64,000 nt of DNA, taken from positions 20,066-84,065 of the forward strand of contig WGMG01000008.1 of the NCBI GenBank assembly GCA_016125185.1, given 5' to 3'. The notes below the pieces were generated by a model, which had not been told where the DNA came from, searched no databases, and saw only the letters and a program-made list of their open reading frames with translations. This document shows positions 9,141 through 18,469 of the stretch, in pieces (the stretch's first letter is position 1; each line of letters starts with the position of its first letter). Both the position numbers and the translations under genes were made by a program. The stretch is from Armatimonadota bacterium (GTDB lineage: Bacteria; Armatimonadota; Fimbriimonadia; Fimbriimonadales; Fimbriimonadaceae).

Positions 9141-10172
9141 ATGATTTTCATGGCGCTATCTCTTGCAGCGCAAGCAACCCTCAATAATTCGGCTGACTTG
9201 GCCGCTCGAATCGAAGCATCCTACTTCTATCCGAAGACCGGCTACTACAAAGAGGAGCTGGATAAGAACGACAAGGCCTTCGACTGGACCCTCGGAATCA
9301 TTTTGTCCTCGCAAAATGCGCTGGCCAAGCTCGATGAATCGAATGTCGACAAGCTGAAGAAGACTTTGGAGAAGGCGGACACATATTGGAATCCGACTGG
9401 TCCAGTTGGAGGATTCGACGTGTTGCCGGGCCCGCCGTATCCCAACGACCGCTACTATGATGACAACGCCTGGATGGTGATGTCGCTGGTCGAAAGCTAC
9501 CAGATCACGCACGATAAGCGATGGCTGGATCGGGCCGAGGACAGTTTGAAGTTTGTGCTGAGCGGCGGGGACGACAAACTTGGCGGGGGAATCTATTGGC
9601 GAGAGAAGGAAAAGGAGTCGAAGAACACGTGCTCGAACGGACCGGCGGCGGCGGCGTGCCTGGCGGTGTATCGCGAAACGCGGGAGCCAGACCTTTTGGA
9701 GAAGGCAAAGGCGATCTATGCCTGGACGAAGAAGACCCTGCGCGACCCGAAGGATGGTTTGTACTTCGATAACAAGCGACTGGATGGCAAACTTGGCCGG
9801 ACCAAGTGGTCGTATAACTCGGCTTTGATGCTTCGCTCTGCGCGAGGATTGTTTGAGGAGACCGGCGATCCGCGGTACAAGACTGACCTGGACGCCCTGC
9901 AGAAGGCGTGTATCGACCACTGGGTGAAGGAGGACGGTTCGATCGACGACGAGCTTCAGTTCTCGCACCTGCTGTTTGAGAACCTCGACCCCAGTCAGTT
10001 CGATGCGACGAGCTGCATCACGAAGCTGATGTCGCTCAAGCAGGACGATGGTTTTTATCCGAAGCGGTGGTCGTCCAATACGACGCCTTTGGCGAAGCTG
10101 ATCATTCAGGCGTCGGCGTTGCGGGCGTTTGCCACGTACGAGCTTTGGGTGAAAGAAGGGAAGGTTAGGTAG
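9141..10172 (+). CDS. GH76-like glycoside hydrolase (alpha-mannanase-type)
   Basis: The 343-residue product reads as an (alpha/alpha)6 barrel. The key motif is YYDDNAWM with adjacent aspartates at residues 107-108, matching the catalytic Asp-Asp pair of GH76 endo-alpha-1,6-mannanases. Further helices carry GGGIYWREKE and GLYFDNKRLDG, typical of the family. The start ATG 9141 has AGGAGG just upstream. A short hydrophobic beginning (MIFMALSLAAQA) may be a minimal signal peptide. The gene follows the GntR/LacI regulator, pseudopilin and lipoprotein on the same strand, separated by a hairpin. The substrate could be a mannan or another alpha-linked glycan; the family is well supported, the substrate is not. 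Confidence 0.8.
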   Translation: MIFMALSLAAQATLNNSADLAARIEASYFYPKTGYYKEELDKNDKAFDWTLGIILSSQNALAKLDESNVDKLKKTLEKADTYWNPTGPVGGFDVLPGPPYPNDRYYDDNAWMVMSLVESYQITHDKRWLDRAEDSLKFVLSGGDDKLGGGIYWREKEKESKNTCSNGPAAAACLAVYRETREPDLLEKAKAIYAWTKKTLRDPKDGLYFDNKRLDGKLGRTKWSYNSALMLRSARGLFEETGDPRYKTDLDALQKACIDHWVKEDGSIDDELQFSHLLFENLDPSQFDATSCITKLMSLKQDDGFYPKRWSSNTTPLAKLIIQASALRAFATYELWVKEGKVR

Positions 10173-10194
10173 GCTTCGCCTTCGTGCGAGTGCG

Positions 10195-10869
10195 TTAGCT
10201 ACCGGAGACGGTGAGGCCATCGGAGGCAGTAAAGCCTTCGTAGGATGCCTGGATGGTTGCGGCTCCGGCGGCGACGCCGGTTTCCTCGTTATTGCTGACG
10301 GTGACAAACGACGATCCGCTCGTCACCGTCAGGTCGATGAGTCCCTGAGGCAAGGCAACGATTCCGTCGGGCGTGACTCCGGTGACAACGACAGGCACGG
10401 TATCTCCAACAACGACGTCGGGTGCATCGACCTGCAGACCGGTCAGAGTCTTGTTATATGCGATGGTGCCCAACGCCCCGCCATCGCTGTTTTGGATGGT
10501 TCCATCGATGTCGATGTACACATTGACGGCGGCAGTGGCGACGGTCGCACCGGTACCGCTCGGGCCGGATTTGAAAACGACCTCTAGTAGGCCAGCCGAA
10601 CCGATTGGTACGGAGCCACCCGCGTAGACGATGGTTTGGGCGTCCGTCGTTGCAGGCCGATCGAGGGTCCAGACAACGGGCGTGAGACTGAAGTCGGAGG
10701 TGAATGTGAACGTCGCCGACCCGGCATAGGCGGGAGCCGAGAACTCGCGAGTCTGGGCGGGCCACGCGATGACCGTCCGGGCCGAAACGAACGCCGAACC
10801 GCCGCCGCCACAGGCGGCGAGGGTGCAGACAAGCACGGCGAAGGAAGTGAGGCGGACGAGGTTGTTCAT
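10195..10869 (-). CDS. Short lipoprotein: Ig-like region only, lacks the propeller
   Basis: The signal peptide ends in lipobox LAAC (residues 17-20). The 200-residue mature part aligns by eye with the N-terminal region of the lipoproteins at 4.9 and 12.5 kb: IAWPAQTREF, WTLDRPAT, GALGTIAYNKTLTGL, VALPQGLIDLTV and a closing ASYEGF. The protein stops where those relatives continue into the propeller. The stop is clean and no propeller remnant follows before the GH76-like gene, so this looks like a genuine short form rather than a recent truncation. No catalytic features are visible. Confidence 0.75.
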   Translation of the reverse strand: MNNLVRLTSFAVLVCTLAACGGGGSAFVSARTVIAWPAQTREFSAPAYAGSATFTFTSDFSLTPVVWTLDRPATTDAQTIVYAGGSVPIGSAGLLEVVFKSGPSGTGATVATAAVNVYIDIDGTIQNSDGGALGTIAYNKTLTGLQVDAPDVVVGDTVPVVVTGVTPDGIVALPQGLIDLTVTSGSSFVTVSNNEETGVAAGAATIQASYEGFTASDGLTVSGS

Positions 10870-10890
10870 GACGTGGACGGAAGTTTTAGT

Positions 10891-12282
10891 TTAGGTGATT
10901 TGTGGCTCGGTTCGCTGGCGCCTCCTTTGGATGCCAGCCACGACGTGAAAAGGGGTGAACAGGATACTGAGGTAGAGGAACCAGTCTCCGAGGGTGCGAT
11001 CCAGAGTCCAGATGCGCTTTCCTTTGACCGTTGCCGTCATTGGTCCTTGTTTGTCGCTCATTTCCTTTACGATGCCGCCGCGCTCGTCAACGATCATCGA
11101 TCCGAAGTTGCCGTCCGCGCGGACGATGGCGATGCCGGATTCGGCGGCGCGGATCGGGGTGTAGGCGGCGTGCATGGCGGCCATGAAGTAGTGGGCGGAG
11201 TCGGGATCGATGGTGGGCAGGGCGACGACGCGGACCTCGGGCTGGTTGGCCGACTCGCGAATAATGGTGGGGAAGCAGGAATCGTAGCAGATGTTGAGGG
11301 CGACTTGGCCGGGTAGCCCAACGAGCGGAACCTCAACGGGCTTGTTGCCGGGCGCGTGCATCTTGGTCTCGCTTCCGAAGAGCTTCCTCTTCTCGTAGCG
11401 GTTGGATTCTTGACCATGGAAGAACATGGCGGCGACGTTGTGCGGCAGGGGCTGGGCGGTGTCGCGAAAGCTGGTGATGAGCGGTGCGCCTTTGGTTGAG
11501 ATCTGCTTGAGCTTGGAGGTGTCGTCGCCGAAGACGAAGAGCATTCCGGCGAATTCTGGCCAGACGACGAACGCGGGTTTGGCTTGGCTCGCGTCGAGGT
11601 GGGCGGCGACGAGTTCGTGGTCGAGGCCGTCGGTGATTTGGGCGGCTCCGACCGTGAGCCCGGTGGCGGCTTCATGGCCGAAGGGGTGCATTTTCGAGGT
11701 GACGAAACTGGCGGCGACGATGGCGACGGCGATGGGGAGCCGCTTCTTGATCTCGCGCGAGAGGTAGATGTTGGCGCTCCACACGAGGAAGCTCATGAGC
11801 CAGACTCCGCCGATGCTGGCGATTAGCATCATGAGCCAATTTCGGTATTGGGTGAGGGCCAGGTGGGCGGGAATCTGGAAGAGCAAGAGCGACTCGAGGA
11901 CCACGGCGAGGCACCCGAGCCAGATGACCGGCCGCTCGTGGTTTTTGCCCTCGGCGTAGATACCAAAGAAGAGCGAAAAGGAGGCGGCGAAGATGCCGCA
12001 GGCGGTGTAGGTCCAGGCGGCAGGGGCATCGTGTTTGAAGGGATAGAATACGCCGGTGTTGGCGAGGGACGCGCACCAGAAAATGGCAGCGAGACCGGAT
12101 AGGAAGCCGACGAGCAGACCCTTCTCGCGGGTGGCGAGAAGGAGGGGGATGAGCATGATCCAGGCGAGGTAGGATTGCTCGCCGAGGGGAAGGGCGAGGC
12201 AGAGCAAGGTTCCGGTGGCCATTGCCGCCAGTAGCGCGATGCCTAGGTCTGCTAGCCGTTTTCCCACCGTCAGAGGCTTCAA
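10891..12282 (-). CDS. lnt: Apolipoprotein N-acyltransferase-like (Lnt/nitrilase) membrane protein
   Basis: Lnt transfers a fatty acyl chain to the N-terminal cysteine of lipoproteins at the inner membrane. The 463-residue product has about six hydrophobic segments in the first 190 residues, then a carbon-nitrogen hydrolase domain. The catalytic triad is visible: Glu243 in VVWPEFAG, Lys298 in YEKRKLFGSE and Cys332 in ALNICYDSCFP. It is slightly shorter than typical Lnt (about 500). It sits between two members of the lipoprotein family, which fits the role. A nitrilase-superfamily relative with a different acyl acceptor is the main alternative. Confidence 0.75.
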   Translation of the reverse strand: MKPLTVGKRLADLGIALLAAMATGTLLCLALPLGEQSYLAWIMLIPLLLATREKGLLVGFLSGLAAIFWCASLANTGVFYPFKHDAPAAWTYTACGIFAASFSLFFGIYAEGKNHERPVIWLGCLAVVLESLLLFQIPAHLALTQYRNWLMMLIASIGGVWLMSFLVWSANIYLSREIKKRLPIAVAIVAASFVTSKMHPFGHEAATGLTVGAAQITDGLDHELVAAHLDASQAKPAFVVWPEFAGMLFVFGDDTSKLKQISTKGAPLITSFRDTAQPLPHNVAAMFFHGQESNRYEKRKLFGSETKMHAPGNKPVEVPLVGLPGQVALNICYDSCFPTIIRESANQPEVRVVALPTIDPDSAHYFMAAMHAAYTPIRAAESGIAIVRADGNFGSMIVDERGGIVKEMSDKQGPMTATVKGKRIWTLDRTLGDWFLYLSILFTPFHVVAGIQRRRQRTEPQIT

Positions 12283-12482
12283 CGTATGATTGAGGCGGGA
12301 TGTTTCGTGCGTCAGTGGGCCGAGTTTGGCTATCGTGAGGGGTTACGTTCTGGGCCTTTTTGCTGTTGGTGGGCTGTCCCGATTCACTTCGCTTTCCGAT
12401 TCTGCTTCGCCTCTCGGAATCGTAGACATTTCCCTATGGCGGGAACTTCGTGATGCCCACATGCCGAGTCGTCGTATTCCCG

Positions 12483-14066
12483 TTACAAGCCAGGGGCGGT
12501 GGAGAGGACATACAGGTCGCCGTCGGCGAGGATGGCTAATCCGGTCGCATCGGTGCGGACCATTCCTTGAATTTCGGCGTTGTTGGGCATGGTCTGATAG
12601 TCGACCCACTTCAGGGTATTGGCATCGATGCAGACGATCAGGTGGGGTGCCGAACCGGTACCCACGGACCACAAATTATTGGTCGTTAGGTCGGTTGTGG
12701 GGATTCTGAAACCAGCGCCGTACACACCGGCATCGCTGAGATCGGTGGCGGAAAAGACGCGTCCATCCGAGTAGAGAACTCGAGAGCCTGAGACATTCAA
12801 TGTTCCAACGAAGAACTGTCCCGTGTCTTTCCCCTGAACCGCATCAACCGAATTGGACGAAACTTGGAATCGACTCATGGGGCCGCTTGACAGACCGATG
12901 GTTGTGCCCACCAACTCGGTTTCCGAAGTGTAGCGGGCAATGGTCGATGTGCCACTTGGCGTCCCAACCTCGATTCCATCGCGGTAAACCACGGGGCCAA
13001 CCCCGAAGATGTGGTCGGGCGCTTGATGAGCGCAGACTGCGACCTCGTTTGCATGCACCGGATTGACGGAAATGAAGATGGCTCGCGGATCCGAGCCGAC
13101 GGCAGAAAGGTCGATCATGTGACTGATCGATCGCGTGGAGGTGTCGATCATCGGCAAGCTTGGGGAGTTTGCAAGCATCACGTAGGCGGTGGTGCCGTCG
13201 GCCGAAATGGCGATGTCGGTCGGAGTGTCGCTTAGGGAAATCGGGGTTCCCATTTGACCGCTCGCGAGGTTGATATCGACGATCGTCTTATTGGTGGGAT
13301 CGGTGCCCCAGACCGTATTGTGGAGGGAATCATAAGCGATCTGGGCAACCGGGAAATGATAGTGTGGGACGTTGATGGTGAGCGGCTTGACCTCAATAGA
13401 CCTAGTGATGGTGATGCCTTCGAAGACGCTTTGGACGGTCACTAGTCCAGCCTTTACGCCATGAAGCTGATTGTGGTCGAGCGTTGCATATTGGCCGCCG
13501 CTCGAAATCGACGTATCGATCAACTGCTGGGGCAGAGCTACTTCTCCGTACTTCGAGAGACCGACAACGGAAATCGTCTGCGTGTCGCCGACGGAAAAGT
13601 CGGGCGTGGTGTTGTACAAGCTATCGAGCGTAGTGGCGTAGCCGATGGTTCCAATCGAGCCTCCCTGTAAGTTGAGGAGGGTGCCATCGGACGTGATCTT
13701 TACATCAAGAGTGGCGGACGCCACGATAGGTCCTTGACCACCAGCGTCCGACTTGAAGTCGATGTTGAGACGAGCGGTGGTCGAGTGGAACGGAGAGGGG
13801 CTGGTGGTGGTCACCGATTGAGCATTGGTGCGTGCGGGTCGATCGACGGTCCAAGTTACCGGCGAGACATTTGGGTCGTCCGACTGGATTGTGATCACCG
13901 CTGATCCGGCGTAGGTTGGCGCTTCAAATCCACGCGTGAGGCTGGGCCAATCGATGGTCAACTGCGGGGAAACGTCTACGGTTGCTGAGCCGCCGCATGA
14001 AACAACGGTCAGGATGAATAGCACGAAGCAGAGCATTCGCGCTAAAGAACTAGCGGCCAACTTCAT
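12483..14066 (-). CDS. Surface lipoprotein with Ig-like region and YVTN-like propeller
   Basis: Signal peptide with lipobox VVSC followed by GGSATVDV. The N-terminal beta-rich region shares motifs with the 4.9 and 10.2 kb relatives: IDWPSLTRGF, PTYAGSA, WTVDRPAR, GTIGYATTLDSL and VALPQQLID. The C-terminal 300 residues hold propeller repeats (NTVWGTDPTNKTIVDIN, ISADGTTAYVMLANSP). I use ATG 14066 (MKLAASS), which gives a normal signal peptide; ATG 14090 is eight residues longer. It is probably lipid-anchored and extracytoplasmic with an unknown partner. About 200 bases without a gene separate its stop from the Lnt-like gene downstream. Confidence 0.75.
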   Translation of the reverse strand: MKLAASSLARMLCFVLFILTVVSCGGSATVDVSPQLTIDWPSLTRGFEAPTYAGSAVITIQSDDPNVSPVTWTVDRPARTNAQSVTTTSPSPFHSTTARLNIDFKSDAGGQGPIVASATLDVKITSDGTLLNLQGGSIGTIGYATTLDSLYNTTPDFSVGDTQTISVVGLSKYGEVALPQQLIDTSISSGGQYATLDHNQLHGVKAGLVTVQSVFEGITITRSIEVKPLTINVPHYHFPVAQIAYDSLHNTVWGTDPTNKTIVDINLASGQMGTPISLSDTPTDIAISADGTTAYVMLANSPSLPMIDTSTRSISHMIDLSAVGSDPRAIFISVNPVHANEVAVCAHQAPDHIFGVGPVVYRDGIEVGTPSGTSTIARYTSETELVGTTIGLSSGPMSRFQVSSNSVDAVQGKDTGQFFVGTLNVSGSRVLYSDGRVFSATDLSDAGVYGAGFRIPTTDLTTNNLWSVGTGSAPHLIVCIDANTLKWVDYQTMPNNAEIQGMVRTDATGLAILADGDLYVLSTAPGL

Positions 14067-14157
14067 AAAAGCCAACTCGGGCAACGCCATTTACATGGCG
14101 TGCCGCCCACGTAACTATTGTACAACCGATTCTGGTTGGTGCTCGTCGGGGTCTAGG

Positions 14158-16119
14158 TTAGTGCTTGATGTAGTCCTCAGAGTGGCCGAGTTCTTCGGGC
14201 GCGTGGAGGCGGAGCATCATCCAGTCGACATCGTGGGGGACCTGGTTTGAGGACATCTTGCTCACGACTACCATGAGGATGAGCGAGAGGGGGACGCCCC
14301 AAATTGCGGGTTGTTCCAGGAGTGAGCGGGTGAGTTCGGAGACGTCCATCGAGACGACCTTTTTGTCGAGAAGCATAACCATGACGATGGCGGCGAGGGA
14401 CGCGAGTCCGCCGATCAGCATGCCGGTGGCCGCGCCTTTGGCCGTGAGTCCTCGCCACCACGAGCCGAGCAGGAGGAGCGGGAAGTAGGACGCCGCCGCA
14501 ATGGCGAACGCCCAACCGACCATCATGGCGATGTCGAAGCTTTGGACGAGGAGGCCGAGAACCATGGAGACAAGGCCCACGCCAATGGCGGCGAATTTGA
14601 ACGCGTTCTTGCGTTGGTGGGCGTTTGAGTCGGGGCGAATCATCTTGCCGTAGATGTCGTGAGCGAAGGCGCTAGACATCGAGACGAGGAGCCCGCTGAA
14701 GGTGGACATGAACGCCGCGAACGCACCCGCAGAGGTGATTCCGCTGAGGATGTGGCCGAAGAGGTCATTGCCGATCTGGTTCGGGAGCTTGATGATGGCG
14801 CTATCGGTTGCGCCAGTGACGTAGAGCGACGGCAGGGCGGCGCGGCCCAAAGCGCCCCACATCGGTGTGAAGATGTAGAAGATTCCAAGCAGGACCATGA
14901 CCCAGAGGGTAGTGCGCTTGGCGGCGCGGCCGTCGGGGTTGGTGTAGAACCGGACGAGGATGTGGGGAAGGCCGGCGGTTCCGCACACCAGCGCGATGAT
15001 CAGCGAGTAGGTGTAGAGGAGCGGGAAGCCGTGCTTGGAGGTGAGCGGTCCGAACGGGTTAACCCACTTGGCATTGGTCGGTGCGTTGGGCGTGTCAGCG
15101 AGGCCACCCTCCATTGCATTCGTGCCCGAGAAGCGAATTTCGGAAGGCTTTTCGAATTCGATTTTGAGGGAGGCTTTGGTGACTTTTCCGTCTTTATCGG
15201 TCACATCGAACGGCGTGACCTGGAGCAGAGTGTCCTTGGGGACGGCTAAGCTTTTGCTCTTGGTGGAGATATCGAGAACGGCACCAATGGGTTTGATGGC
15301 CCCGGAGGCATCGAAGGTTGCGCCCTCTTTCGGCTTGGGATTGACGGAGATCGAGGCGAGGACGGTGTCCTTCTCGATGGCGATCATGGTGGGGGCCGCA
15401 GTGCTGAGAGCGATCGCGTTGTTTGGCGCGGCTTCTTTGCCTTTGATCTTGATGGCGTCACCTTTCACAAGCGGCGTCGCTTTCGGCTCTGCGAGGGCTT
15501 TGGAGACGGGCTGATTGTAGAAGCCGACGACGGACATGACAACGAAGCATGGAAGGGCGATGGCGAAAAGCTTCACCCAGTACTGCATTGCCTGAACGAT
15601 GGTGATGCCCTTCATACCGCCGAGGGCAACATTGAAGGTGATGACGCCACCCACGACAATAATGCCGACATAGTACGGCCACCCCATGATGGTCTGCATG
15701 GTGAGCCCGGCGGCTTTCATCTGCGGCATCGTGTAGAAGAAGCCGATGAAGAGTACGAAGAGGACGGCGACCTTGCGGAAGGCGGGGCTGTGAAATCGCC
15801 CCTCGGCGAAGTCGGGAATGGTGTAGGCGCCGAAGCGGCGGAGCGGTCCGGCGATAAAGAGAAGCAGAAAGAGGTATCCGGCGGCGTACCCAACGGGGTA
15901 CCAAAGCGCATCGTAGCCGAACTTCATGATGAGGCCGGCGATGCCCATGAACGAGGCGGCGGAGAGGTATTCGCCAGAGATGGCGCTGGCGTTCCAGAAG
16001 ACGTTGACGCTTCGACCGGCGACGAAGAAGTCGGCGACGGATTGGCTCTTCTTGGTGGCCCAGATGCCAAGGCCGATGGTGGCAGCGGTGACCAGGATCA
16101 CGAAAATCAGCTCGATCAT
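14158..16119 (-). CDS. Sodium:solute symporter (ActP/MctC-like) with a large hydrophilic insert
   Basis: A multi-pass SSS-family transporter. The N-terminus (FFVAGRSVNVFWNASAISGEYLSAASFMG) and FNVALGGMKGITIVQAMQYW are family signatures seen in acetate/monocarboxylate symporters. The 653-residue product carries an unusual hydrophilic stretch of about 160 residues (roughly 202-361) between two membrane segments, rich in Lys, Asp and Thr and beta-like. Its ATG 16119 overlaps the TGA of the upstream DUF485-like gene (ATGA), matching the usual two-gene order of such symporters with a small partner. The substrate is probably a small organic acid, by family resemblance only. Confidence 0.85.
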   Translation of the reverse strand: MIELIFVILVTAATIGLGIWATKKSQSVADFFVAGRSVNVFWNASAISGEYLSAASFMGIAGLIMKFGYDALWYPVGYAAGYLFLLLFIAGPLRRFGAYTIPDFAEGRFHSPAFRKVAVLFVLFIGFFYTMPQMKAAGLTMQTIMGWPYYVGIIVVGGVITFNVALGGMKGITIVQAMQYWVKLFAIALPCFVVMSVVGFYNQPVSKALAEPKATPLVKGDAIKIKGKEAAPNNAIALSTAAPTMIAIEKDTVLASISVNPKPKEGATFDASGAIKPIGAVLDISTKSKSLAVPKDTLLQVTPFDVTDKDGKVTKASLKIEFEKPSEIRFSGTNAMEGGLADTPNAPTNAKWVNPFGPLTSKHGFPLLYTYSLIIALVCGTAGLPHILVRFYTNPDGRAAKRTTLWVMVLLGIFYIFTPMWGALGRAALPSLYVTGATDSAIIKLPNQIGNDLFGHILSGITSAGAFAAFMSTFSGLLVSMSSAFAHDIYGKMIRPDSNAHQRKNAFKFAAIGVGLVSMVLGLLVQSFDIAMMVGWAFAIAAASYFPLLLLGSWWRGLTAKGAATGMLIGGLASLAAIVMVMLLDKKVVSMDVSELTRSLLEQPAIWGVPLSLILMVVVSKMSSNQVPHDVDWMMLRLHAPEELGHSEDYIKH

Positions 16120-16394
16120 TTCGTCTCCTCGCGGATGATTTCGTGTTCGATGCCTTCGGAACCTTTGACGAACCACGTGGAGAGCGCCCAGGTGAGCGGG
16201 TAGAAGAGAACGCCGAGGATCAGCCAGGTTAGCGAGAATCCGGCTATGTTGGTCTTGGCCAAGTCGGGGAGGTAGAGGTTAACGAGCGGTAGCCCGACGA
16301 GGACGAGAACAAAGACACAAGCGACCGACAGACTGAGTCGGAGCTGCTTCTTCATCATCTTCTTCGAAAGTTCAGAAGCCTTCTGCTGATCCAT
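16116..16394 (-). CDS. DUF485-like small membrane partner of the symporter
   Basis: A 92-residue protein with two hydrophobic segments (LSLSVACVFVLVLVGLPLV and FSLTWLILGVLFYPLTWAL) and charged ends. The size, the two helices and its position immediately before an SSS symporter fit the DUF485/DUF4212 type small subunits found with acetate-type permeases. It overlaps the symporter start by four bases, so it is surely co-translated. Its precise role in such pairs is not established. Confidence 0.75.
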   Translation of the reverse strand: MDQQKASELSKKMMKKQLRLSLSVACVFVLVLVGLPLVNLYLPDLAKTNIAGFSLTWLILGVLFYPLTWALSTWFVKGSEGIEHEIIREETK

Positions 16395-16814
16395 TCAGGG
16401 GAATTATAGCGGTTCGGGGTCGAAGTGGGAAGTTTAGATTTAACGAAAAATCTGAGGTGGTGGGTTTGGCGCATTTTGTTCTAGAGTTGTGTCGGCGATA
16501 ATCGCCCTCCTGCGGACAAGCCTACGGCAGGGCTTAGCCCGGGTCGTCCCGATGATCGGGACTCCTCGGACTCATGCTATTGCGGTTCTTTCCAAGGTGG
16601 CTAATATCTGCGACCCCTCCTGGGTCTGGCCACACCAGTCGGCACTTTTTGGGGAACAGCAGAAAAATCGCACATACGCCGCTTTGAGCTTTCGGGAAGG
16701 CGGGCTATTGAGTGTCTTCGTCGTCTCGCAGTCTTGTTGACGCTCGGTTGATGGTGTCGTCGTATATCTTTGCTCGTGCCTATGAAGGGCATAAGAATTT
16801 ATCAGGATTCTGTT
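16395..16814. other. Intergenic region without a supported gene
   Basis: About 420 bases between the divergent symporter operon and the second pseudopilin. No convincing coding frame. It contains a perfect 7-bp hairpin (gtcccga 16546-16552, tcgggac 16556-16562) and several short partly palindromic GC-rich runs. The leading part must hold the symporter promoter and the trailing part the pseudopilin promoter; I cannot assign boxes with confidence. Confidence 0.5.
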
Positions 16815-17672
16815 ATGAAGATGAAACGAGTTTTACAAGCTTTTACCCTCATCGAGCTTTTGGTGGTTATTGCGATCATCGCCATTTTGGCGGCCATTCT
16901 GTTTCCGGTCTTTGCCCAGGCGAAGGCGGCGGCCAAGCAGAGCGCTTGCCTGAGCAATATGCACCAGGTCGGCGTGAGCATGATGCTTTACACCAGCGAT
17001 GAGTCGGACATGTATCCGACGCTTTTGCCGATTACCTCGCCGATTAATAGCGGTGGCGACCCTTACATGCCGTACGACATGGCGATTATGCCGTACATCA
17101 AGAACACCCAGATCTTCCATTGTCCGACCGATCCAGGTGCGTTTCCGAACTGGATGGGGCAGAGTTCGTTCTGGGACGGCAACTACTACAGCCGCAAGTT
17201 CAAGCGGTCTTACTCGATCGTTGGGAACTTAGACACGGTGCAAAGCGGGGCGCGGGACACGAATACGGGGATTGGAATCCACAGCGGATTCGACCCATAC
17301 CCGGATAGCTACAACATCACCTCGCGCAGCACGACGTCGTTCGACGAGCCGTCCAGTTCGATCATTCTGGTCGAGGACTGGCTGGATTCGTCGAACTCTG
17401 ACGATTCGTGGATCGGTTGTCCGTATGGTTCGGTGTTCATGGGTTGCGACGTTCAAGAGATTCCGGGAAGGAAGTATCCGCCCGTAAGTCCATCGGACGA
17501 ACTGCCGCCGACCTGCACGAACACGCATGGACCGGGTGGCGGGAGCCATACGTCGGGGCAGAATTACGCGTTTTCGGATGGCCATGCGAAGTTGATGGAT
17601 TACTATCGAATTCGGTCGAACGACTATTGGCTGTTCAAAGTCAGTAAACCGGCCACTGCGGTTTCGCCTTAG
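16815..17672 (+). CDS. DUF1559-type pseudopilin with type IV prepilin leader
   Basis: The leader MKMKRVLQA precedes [19 protein letters not shown] and then [10 protein letters not shown], nearly identical to the pseudopilin at 7.9 kb over this stretch. The head domain has [16 protein letters not shown], a probable Ca-binding-like acidic loop, and a late [15 protein letters not shown], the DUF1559 signature. I start at ATG 16815; longer in-frame ATGs at 16770 and 16782 give an unusually long leader. The gene stands alone with a strong hairpin right after it. It is likely processed by a prepilin peptidase and assembled or displayed in the envelope; the exact role is unknown. Confidence 0.88.
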   Translation: MKMKRVLQAFTLIELLVVIAIIAILAAILFPVFAQAKAAAKQSACLSNMHQVGVSMMLYTSDESDMYPTLLPITSPINSGGDPYMPYDMAIMPYIKNTQIFHCPTDPGAFPNWMGQSSFWDGNYYSRKFKRSYSIVGNLDTVQSGARDTNTGIGIHSGFDPYPDSYNITSRSTTSFDEPSSSIILVEDWLDSSNSDDSWIGCPYGSVFMGCDVQEIPGRKYPPVSPSDELPPTCTNTHGPGGGSHTSGQNYAFSDGHAKLMDYYRIRSNDYWLFKVSKPATAVSP

Positions 17673-17685
17673 TTAATTGAAGAAG

Positions 17686-17712
17686 AGCTGAGAAGGTTCG
17701 ACCTTCTCAGCT
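17686..17712. terminator. Strong 12-bp hairpin between convergent genes
   Basis: agctgagaaggt (17686-17697) and accttctcagct (17701-17712) are exact reverse complements around a 3-base loop. It lies between the pseudopilin gene (plus) and a convergent anchored-protein gene (minus), so it can serve both directions. The T run is weak. Confidence 0.6.
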
Positions 17713-17735
17713 TAAATGCCTTGGAGTGTGGGCGA

Positions 17736-18434
17736 CTAAGCTCCAACAACTACCATCCAGTACACAAGGTCTTGTGACGAGTTGCGGACCGATACAATGG
17801 TGGGATCAAGGTGGCGGCTTGTCAATTTGGTGAATCCAATTTGGGTCGAACCATGCTCCTCGAATTGAGTTGCCAATTGGGCTGGGCGGGAGGACTCTAT
17901 TTTTAGACGATTTGCCTTGGATAACCAGTCGGCACCAATGTCTGAACATTGGTGCTGAAACGGCTCACTGATTCTGATTTCACTGGGAGCCACGGTCTCC
18001 TTCCAACCCGATGGGGTGGATTGAAAGGCAAGATCATGAGAACCCGTATCGGATTCCACACGGAGCAAGGCGATCTCGTTTGGGTGGCTTTGGCCAAACT
18101 CGACCTGCGCTGATTTGCTCTTAAGGTGGAGCGAGGCGATCTGGAGATCGGGGGCAGTCGAGGTGAGTAGCTTGACGGCTTTTACAGCCGAATGATCGAA
18201 ATGAAAACTTATTTTCTGATCGCGGCAGGCAACGGTTGGAAATTCCGACGAGACCACCTCAGGCTGTTCGGTTGGGGATGTTGGCGTAGGTTGGACAGCC
18301 TTTGCGACCGGGGCCGGATGCGAGCGCTTCGAGTAAACGAAAAGGACAGCGACGATCAACACGGAAAGAAGTCCAAGCCGAACAGGAACAGAGTCGAAAC
18401 CTATGCGTAGAGTGCGCCCCACTTGCCGCCACAT
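17736..18434 (-). CDS. Hypothetical single-pass membrane protein
   Basis: Not recognised. A 232-residue protein with a short cytoplasmic start, one membrane segment at about residues 19-35 (LGLLSVLIVAVLFVYS), a proline/threonine-rich linker (VQPTPTSPTEQPEVV) and a beta-rich extracytoplasmic domain of about 170 residues ending in LVYWMVVVGA. It contains two cysteines (in VACRD and HQCSD) that could form a disulfide. It lies downstream of pyrG in the same orientation with only about 35 bases between the starts of the two transcripts' regions, so a separate promoter is uncertain. Confidence 0.6.
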   Translation of the reverse strand: MWRQVGRTLRIGFDSVPVRLGLLSVLIVAVLFVYSKRSHPAPVAKAVQPTPTSPTEQPEVVSSEFPTVACRDQKISFHFDHSAVKAVKLLTSTAPDLQIASLHLKSKSAQVEFGQSHPNEIALLRVESDTGSHDLAFQSTPSGWKETVAPSEIRISEPFQHQCSDIGADWLSKANRLKIESSRPAQLATQFEEHGSTQIGFTKLTSRHLDPTIVSVRNSSQDLVYWMVVVGA

Positions 18435-18469
18435 AAGGGCATTATATCAGGGGTTTCTCTGAACGCAAA

